From assembly GCA_947174725.1 (NCBI GenBank), contig CAMWKA010000036.1:1-10517 (forward strand): a DNA stretch of 10,517 nucleotides, given 5' to 3'. Shown piece after piece: positions 8,001 through 10,517 of the stretch (positions are counted from its first letter, which is position 1; every line of letters starts with the position of its first letter). A program made the translations under genes and the position numbers. This DNA comes from an uncultured Lachnospiraceae bacterium (GTDB lineage Bacteria; Bacillota; Clostridia; Lachnospirales; Lachnospiraceae). The notes beneath the pieces are model-generated. The model saw only the letters and a program-made list of their open reading frames with translations, had not been told where the DNA came from and ran no database searches.

Positions 8001-8426
8001 GTCGCAAGAAACATGGCGAGAGAGGAGTGTTATGAGATCCCGATGGAGATTGGAGGCAGGATGACTTCCGTCAATGTGCGTCTTTGTCACAGTAGCGCCA
8101 CGGAGAATCATGTGACGATCACCATGGAGACGGAGAATTTCGGTAAGGTGTCCGCGTTGTTTGAAGGGGATACGATGTCAGGTTATATCGTCTGTGACAG
8201 ATCAGACGGTCTGGCAGCTTTGAAACAACAGGAAACCGCTTTTAAAGAGGAGATGCGTGCAAAAGATCTGCCGGTATCTGAAATAAAATTTATTCAATCT
8301 GATCGCGTAGATATTAATAATTTTGCGGAAAGAGCCGATGATATTAATAGAACAGGGATGTCGTCAGAAAACCTATATCAGACAGCTAAGACATTTATGA
8401 AAGTATTTTTAGGGGACGCTGTTTGA
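5043..8426 (+). CDS. Large motif-repeat protein with a FliK-like C-terminal domain (probable flagellar function)
   Basis: Start ATG 5043 follows GAGG (5032-5035) at seven bases. The 1127-residue product is hydrophilic, mostly helical in character, and lacks a signal peptide or membrane segment. The N-terminus is His-rich (H23, H26, H28, H31). A short motif, roughly G/D-hydrophobic-P/x-hydrophobic-T-x-x-N/E-L, recurs irregularly: residues 171 (DIPVTEKNV), 274, 292 (GLPLTAESF), 425, 587 (GMELSEENI), 624, 699, about 806 and 859 (DMPATLDNL). Residues about 980-1085 resemble the FliK C-terminal domain: strand-rich, with VTITMETENFGKVSALFEG, then a helix and DLPVSEIKFIQS. All three cysteines (996, 1015, 1051) fall there. 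The gene lies 194 bases before flagellin. It may be an oversized FliK-type export-control protein or a lineage-specific assembly factor; I recall such Lachnospiraceae proteins only as an uncharacterised family. The existence of the gene is certain, the function is inference. Confidence 0.9.
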   Translation: MNIQRNQKEMEQYAGMTDPQGVHGGHVHGSHNSAAREAGGSVHKAGSRGFSVDFSGGMPGNQAYDKQGKTMEDVMAEAAATDVSLQKDYMTVMSNSMSDEDFAKLSEEGYDPGVMEPEEAVTIVDTIKAELAESGTVIAGYNDDIDVETLKKIMGSEVRAQEILDAFHQYDIPVTEKNVQDAQAAMEMAEQVTKQLQSSTKEDLEGVKKYLLENHLSPVLENLYRAVYSGSHDADVQGRGYFAETTGGYYGRKADQMDVSALQASMEKVIKEAGYEVTEKTLQDAAWMVETGLPLTAESFAKLNQINQAIDGIMQEGRTANVTDFLGQESLLEKAVRVEQETAAITDAAVDKVVADGDRLDLAHLTAAQEKIESEAGRNTESDTVQGEAAGQEEAAERSIYARRQMEEVRLYMSVQVNYRLLKQGISIDTTELSTLVENLKAAEQEIQRVLFGRSGEGSDTGSGAMNTGDVAMTSIKEMSALFQETISRVRAIPGMPASILGELLQENKTAFSQNVTVDMVYETGAARQSAYAAMEERYEPLMTAPMAEYGDSIEKAFRNVDDILQEMHLETTEGNRRAVRILGYNGMELSEENIRAVKETYATVSRVIDKMTPAATLDLIREGVNPLTISMEELENHLADRDGGSQEEMEKYSRYLYRLEQKNEITPEEKESYIGIYRLLHQVEKRDGAAIGSLLNQGAEINFKNLLTAVRNHKRGRMDYQVDDDFGALKEEIAGEGGYRNSITMAIETAYREQGMTEDGGDSNGRNAKSQEEDSRVAYYQKLAGDIKAGLTPEAVAEVFDADDISLEALYDKQQEMARTQTQEAEKADHAYLKEQAAEIRMAAEVSDQAVSMLLSFDMPATLDNLAAADSLLSDRGSMAGQVKKQAAYLDEQRAVSVSEIGSDEASKTVDGTAEGSPYSAAGSISDLLDDAIGSLQEHFTDSVSAKEAYEHLADRMEEILTVSAEQQTDRIDVKGINLAWKQVSVARNMAREECYEIPMEIGGRMTSVNVRLCHSSATENHVTITMETENFGKVSALFEGDTMSGYIVCDRSDGLAALKQQETAFKEEMRAKDLPVSEIKFIQSDRVDINNFAERADDINRTGMSSENLYQTAKTFMKVFLGDAV

Positions 8427-8474
8427 CAGTTGTAAATGATGTCATGGAGGATGCATTTGCAGAGAAAATACGTC

Positions 8475-8510
8475 AATAACTTCGTTAATAACTTCGTTAA
8501 TAACTTCGTT
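8475..8510. repeat. 12-bp tandem repeat, three perfect copies, upstream of flagellin
   Basis: AATAACTTCGTT is repeated head to tail at 8475-8486, 8487-8498 and 8499-8510. Each unit contains AAC-TTC-GTT, a tiny dyad. The array ends 15 bases before a possible -10 box, so copy number would alter the upstream promoter region. Confidence 0.95.
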
Positions 8511-8525
8511 ATAGTAATTGTGAGG

Positions 8526-8531
8526 TATAAT
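8526..8531 (+). promoter_or_regulatory. Possible -10 box of the flagellin gene
   Basis: A perfect TATAAT, but with no recognisable -35 at 15-18 bases: that position falls in the last 12-bp repeat (CTTCGT region). No clear sigma-28 promoter was found either; GATCGATG near 8568-8575 is a poor match and lacks its -35. If used, the leader would be about 85 bases. Confidence 0.3.
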
Positions 8532-8620
8532 AGGTGCATCTATGTATCTTGCAATGAACAGATGAGGGATCGATGTTATGGCAGTAAAACAGAGTTTACA
8601 AACTGAAAGGATACAAGATT

Positions 8621-9778
8621 ATGAAGATCAATTACAATGCAACAGCGATGATGGCGAACAATACCCTGAACAGAACAGATAATAAACTGACAGCAGCCAT
8701 GGAGAGATTGTCCTCCGGCTTAAAGGTCAACCATGCGAAAGACAATCCCGCAGGTCTTGCGATCGCCAATCGTATGGATTCCCAGGTCAGGGGTATTAAA
8801 GTGGGAACAAACAACACAAATGACGGTATTTCCGTGGTTGAGACGGCGGATGGCGCGCTGAGTGAAATTTCAGCGATTATCCAGCGTATGAGTGAACTTT
8901 GTGTTCAGGCAAGCAATGATCCTAAGACTGATGGGGACAGAGAGATCATCGATAAGGAGATCCAGCAGTTAAAACAGGAGATCGAGCGTATTGCAAGAGA
9001 TACAGAATATAATGGTATGCCGCTTTTAGACGGTTCCTTTGACTTGAAGGGTTATACCAACAATCCGGATGTGAAGATCGGATATTATTCCGATGAAGTA
9101 CCGCAGGGAGATTATAAAATCAAACTTGACGGATTAATTACAATTACCAATAATGCCGATGGTACGAAAGAAGGTACGATTGATCAGGATACGTTAGCAG
9201 ACTTTCTGACTGGTTTTCCGACAGCTGGACTTCAGGCAAAAGTAAATGAAGATCTGGATGAGCTTACCATAACGGCGGACGGCGATTTTGAAATGCATAT
9301 TAGAGCTGATTTTACAGCGGTTACAAGTGGTGATGTTGATATTGATATCACCCAGATCGGCGCTATGAAGATCCAGATCGGCGCTAATGAAGGTCAGGAG
9401 TTAGGTATCCGTATTCCGAAGATCAGCTTAGAAGATATGGGAATAGACGAGCTGACTTCCATTAGGACATATAAAGAAGATGGCAGTATGGATATAGATG
9501 GACCGCAGGAAGGCATTGAAAGTACAAAGAAAGCGTTGACTTATATCAACTCTGTGCGTTCCCGTCTGGGTGCGTACCAGAACCGTCTGGAGCATAATGC
9601 TTCAAGTAACGATATCACCGAAGAGAATATGACGTCTTCCTATTCCCGGATCATGGATGTGGATATGGCAGAGGAAATGACGGAATATACGACTCAGCAG
9701 GTATTATCCCAGGCAGGTATTTCCATGCTGGCACAGGCCAATGAGCGTCCGTCACAGATCTTACAGTTGCTGCAATAA
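8621..9778 (+). CDS. Flagellin, filament subunit
   Basis: The 385-residue protein polymerises into the external flagellar filament after export through the flagellar type III system. The conserved N-terminal D0/D1 part (about 1-145) contains RLSSGLKVNHAKDNPAGLAI and QRMSELCVQASND; the C-terminal D1/D0 part (about 295-385) contains SVRSRLGAYQNRLEH, SRIMDVDMAEEMTEYT and ends ILQLLQ. Between them lies a variable, Asp/Thr/Ile-rich domain of about 150 residues. There is no signal peptide, as expected. Start ATG 8621 follows AAAGGA (8606-8611) at nine bases. Cys94 replaces the usual alanine of the RELAVQ motif, uncommon in flagellins. Residues matching known TLR5 contact positions (R89, L93 and a Glu in EIERIA) are present. 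The FliS-like gene lies 92 bases downstream. It is probably one of several flagellin paralogues, so no fixed symbol is given. Confidence 0.96.
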   Translation: MKINYNATAMMANNTLNRTDNKLTAAMERLSSGLKVNHAKDNPAGLAIANRMDSQVRGIKVGTNNTNDGISVVETADGALSEISAIIQRMSELCVQASNDPKTDGDREIIDKEIQQLKQEIERIARDTEYNGMPLLDGSFDLKGYTNNPDVKIGYYSDEVPQGDYKIKLDGLITITNNADGTKEGTIDQDTLADFLTGFPTAGLQAKVNEDLDELTITADGDFEMHIRADFTAVTSGDVDIDITQIGAMKIQIGANEGQELGIRIPKISLEDMGIDELTSIRTYKEDGSMDIDGPQEGIESTKKALTYINSVRSRLGAYQNRLEHNASSNDITEENMTSSYSRIMDVDMAEEMTEYTTQQVLSQAGISMLAQANERPSQILQLLQ

Positions 9779-9856
9779 TTGTAATAACAGTGAAATCCAT
9801 AAGTGGATGCAAAGTGTTGACTGTTCTTAATAGCAATAAGAAGAAAAACAGAATAG

Positions 9857-9862
9857 AAAGGA
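9857..9862 (+). promoter_or_regulatory. Ribosome binding site of the FliS-like gene (decides the start)
   Basis: AAAGGA lies eight bases before ATG 9871. An earlier in-frame ATG at 9790 would add 27 residues unlike any FliS N-terminus and has no good binding site, so 9871 is chosen. Confidence 0.8.
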
Positions 9863-9870
9863 TTCACAAT

Positions 9871-10335
9871 ATGACAAGCGAAAAAAAACAGGAGTTTACT
9901 CTTCGGATTTCACAGGCCAATAAAACGGAGCTGGTTGTGATCCTATATGATATGTTTCAGGCATATCTTGAGGATGCAGAGCAGGCGGAAGGAGAGGAAT
10001 TCCATAATGCCATCAGTCATGCAAGGGCAGTGCTGAATGAATTAATAGAATCCTTGGACATGGAATATGAGATTGCAAAAAATCTTTACCAGATCTATCG
10101 ATATGTGGAGCGTCTGCTGATACAGGCAGACGTCCGCTTGGACAAAGAACCGTTAAAAGAGGTATCCGGTCATATAAGTCCGTTAAGGGATGCATATGCT
10201 ACCGTAAGCAAAGAGGACGCGTCCCCATCCGTTATGGAAAATACGGAGGTTGTTTATGCGGGTATGACTTATGGCAAAACGGATCTTAACGAAAACAATG
10301 CGGGAGGCGCTTCCAAAAGGGGATTTTTGGCGTAG
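9871..10335 (+). CDS. fliS: FliS-family flagellin export chaperone
   Basis: FliS binds the C-terminal D0 helix of flagellin in the cytoplasm, keeps it from polymerising early and delivers it to the export gate. This 154-residue protein follows the family plan: ISQANKTELVVILYDM matches the conserved first helix (usually ending LYDGAI), then ARAVLNELIESLDMEYEIAKNLYQIYRYVERLLIQAD matches the central helices (S-L-M-EYG-IA-NL---Y-Y), and PLKEVSGHISPLRDAY the last. Canonical FliS proteins end near there (about 125-130 residues). Here an extra tail of some 40 residues follows, containing VVYAGMTYGKTDLNE and ending SKRGFLA. The position directly after flagellin fits a dedicated chaperone. It could be a paralogue rather than the main fliS of the genome. 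Confidence 0.85.
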   Translation: MTSEKKQEFTLRISQANKTELVVILYDMFQAYLEDAEQAEGEEFHNAISHARAVLNELIESLDMEYEIAKNLYQIYRYVERLLIQADVRLDKEPLKEVSGHISPLRDAYATVSKEDASPSVMENTEVVYAGMTYGKTDLNENNAGGASKRGFLA

Positions 10336-10377
10336 GGAGTGGACATATGCCCTGAAAATACAAAATGGCAAAGGGTG

Positions 10378-10410
10378 AGAGCATCTATCAAAGTGGTAGG
10401 TGCTTTTATT
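10378..10410 (+). terminator. Intrinsic terminator after the FliS-like gene
   Basis: GCATCTATC (10381-10389) pairs with GGTAGGTGC (10395-10403) across an AAAGT loop, with two G-T wobbles, and the AGA before it extends onto the following TTTTATT. It lies about 45 bases after the stop and closes the flagellin-FliS unit. Confidence 0.85.
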
Positions 10411-10517
10411 ATTTCATGATAGAGCATATAAATAATATATATTAAGAGAATAGGAATGATGTTTACATGAAGTGCATAGAATAAGTAATTCAAGAAAATT
10501 TTGATAAGTGCTAGTGG

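Noticed and set aside
8499..8516. Resemblance of the repeat to a loxP arm (ATAACTTCGTATA)
   Set aside because: The sequence reads ATAACTTCGTTATA with an extra T, the opposite arm and 8-base spacer are missing, and the similarity follows from a simple AT-rich tandem repeat.
9790..9870. Upstream in-frame start for the FliS-like protein
   Set aside because: The 27 added residues do not resemble FliS, while ATG 9871 has AAAGGA at eight bases.
10411..10517. Possible promoter or gene start at the right edge
   Set aside because: AT-rich words such as TTTACA (10462-10467) and TAGAAT (10477-10482) are only nine bases apart, and no coding start with a ribosome binding site is visible.

Overview
The window reads like the chromosome of a motile, glycogen-storing Gram-positive anaerobe of the Lachnospiraceae type (Roseburia / Eubacterium rectale relatives). 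Three things point there: a Firmicutes-style flagellin with a FliS-like chaperone, strong purine-rich AAAGGA/GAGG ribosome binding sites, and moderate GC content. The assignment is inference from protein character, not a database match. All five genes I accept are on the + strand. No tRNA, rRNA, CRISPR array or transposase gene is visible.

Layout. (1) Bases 1-2318 hold the 3' part of a long, very acidic protein. It opens inside a 42-bp tandem repeat and ends in a CbxX/SpoVK-like AAA+ domain that has lost its Walker A lysine and its Walker B acidic pair. (2) Bases 2319-2438 are an intergenic stretch with a good sigma-A type promoter and a long AT-rich hairpin. (3) Bases 2439-4469 are glgB, glycogen branching enzyme, with an unusual lysine-rich N-terminal tail. 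An intrinsic terminator follows. (4) Bases 4470-5042 are gene-free but densely structured: nested hairpins, a 245-bp element with near-perfect 37-bp inverted ends, a GGTACC-centred palindrome and a promoter. (5) Bases 5043-8426 encode a 1127-residue helical, motif-repeating protein with no signal peptide. Its C-terminal ~105 residues look like the C-terminal domain of FliK, the flagellar hook-length control protein. (6) Bases 8427-8620 carry three copies of a 12-bp repeat and a possible -10 box ahead of flagellin. (7) Bases 8621-9778 are flagellin. (8) Bases 9871-10335 are a FliS-family chaperone with an extra C-terminal tail, followed by a terminator. Bases 10411-10517 show no gene or clear signal.

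How the genes work together. The right half is a late-flagellar cluster: filament subunit, its likely export chaperone, and a large protein that probably acts in flagellar export or assembly. The left half concerns glycogen: GlgB makes the alpha-1,6 branches. The acidic pseudo-AAA protein next to it has no known role; its location and its charge opposite to the GlgB tail suggest, but do not show, a partnership. The structured intergenic region separates the two halves.
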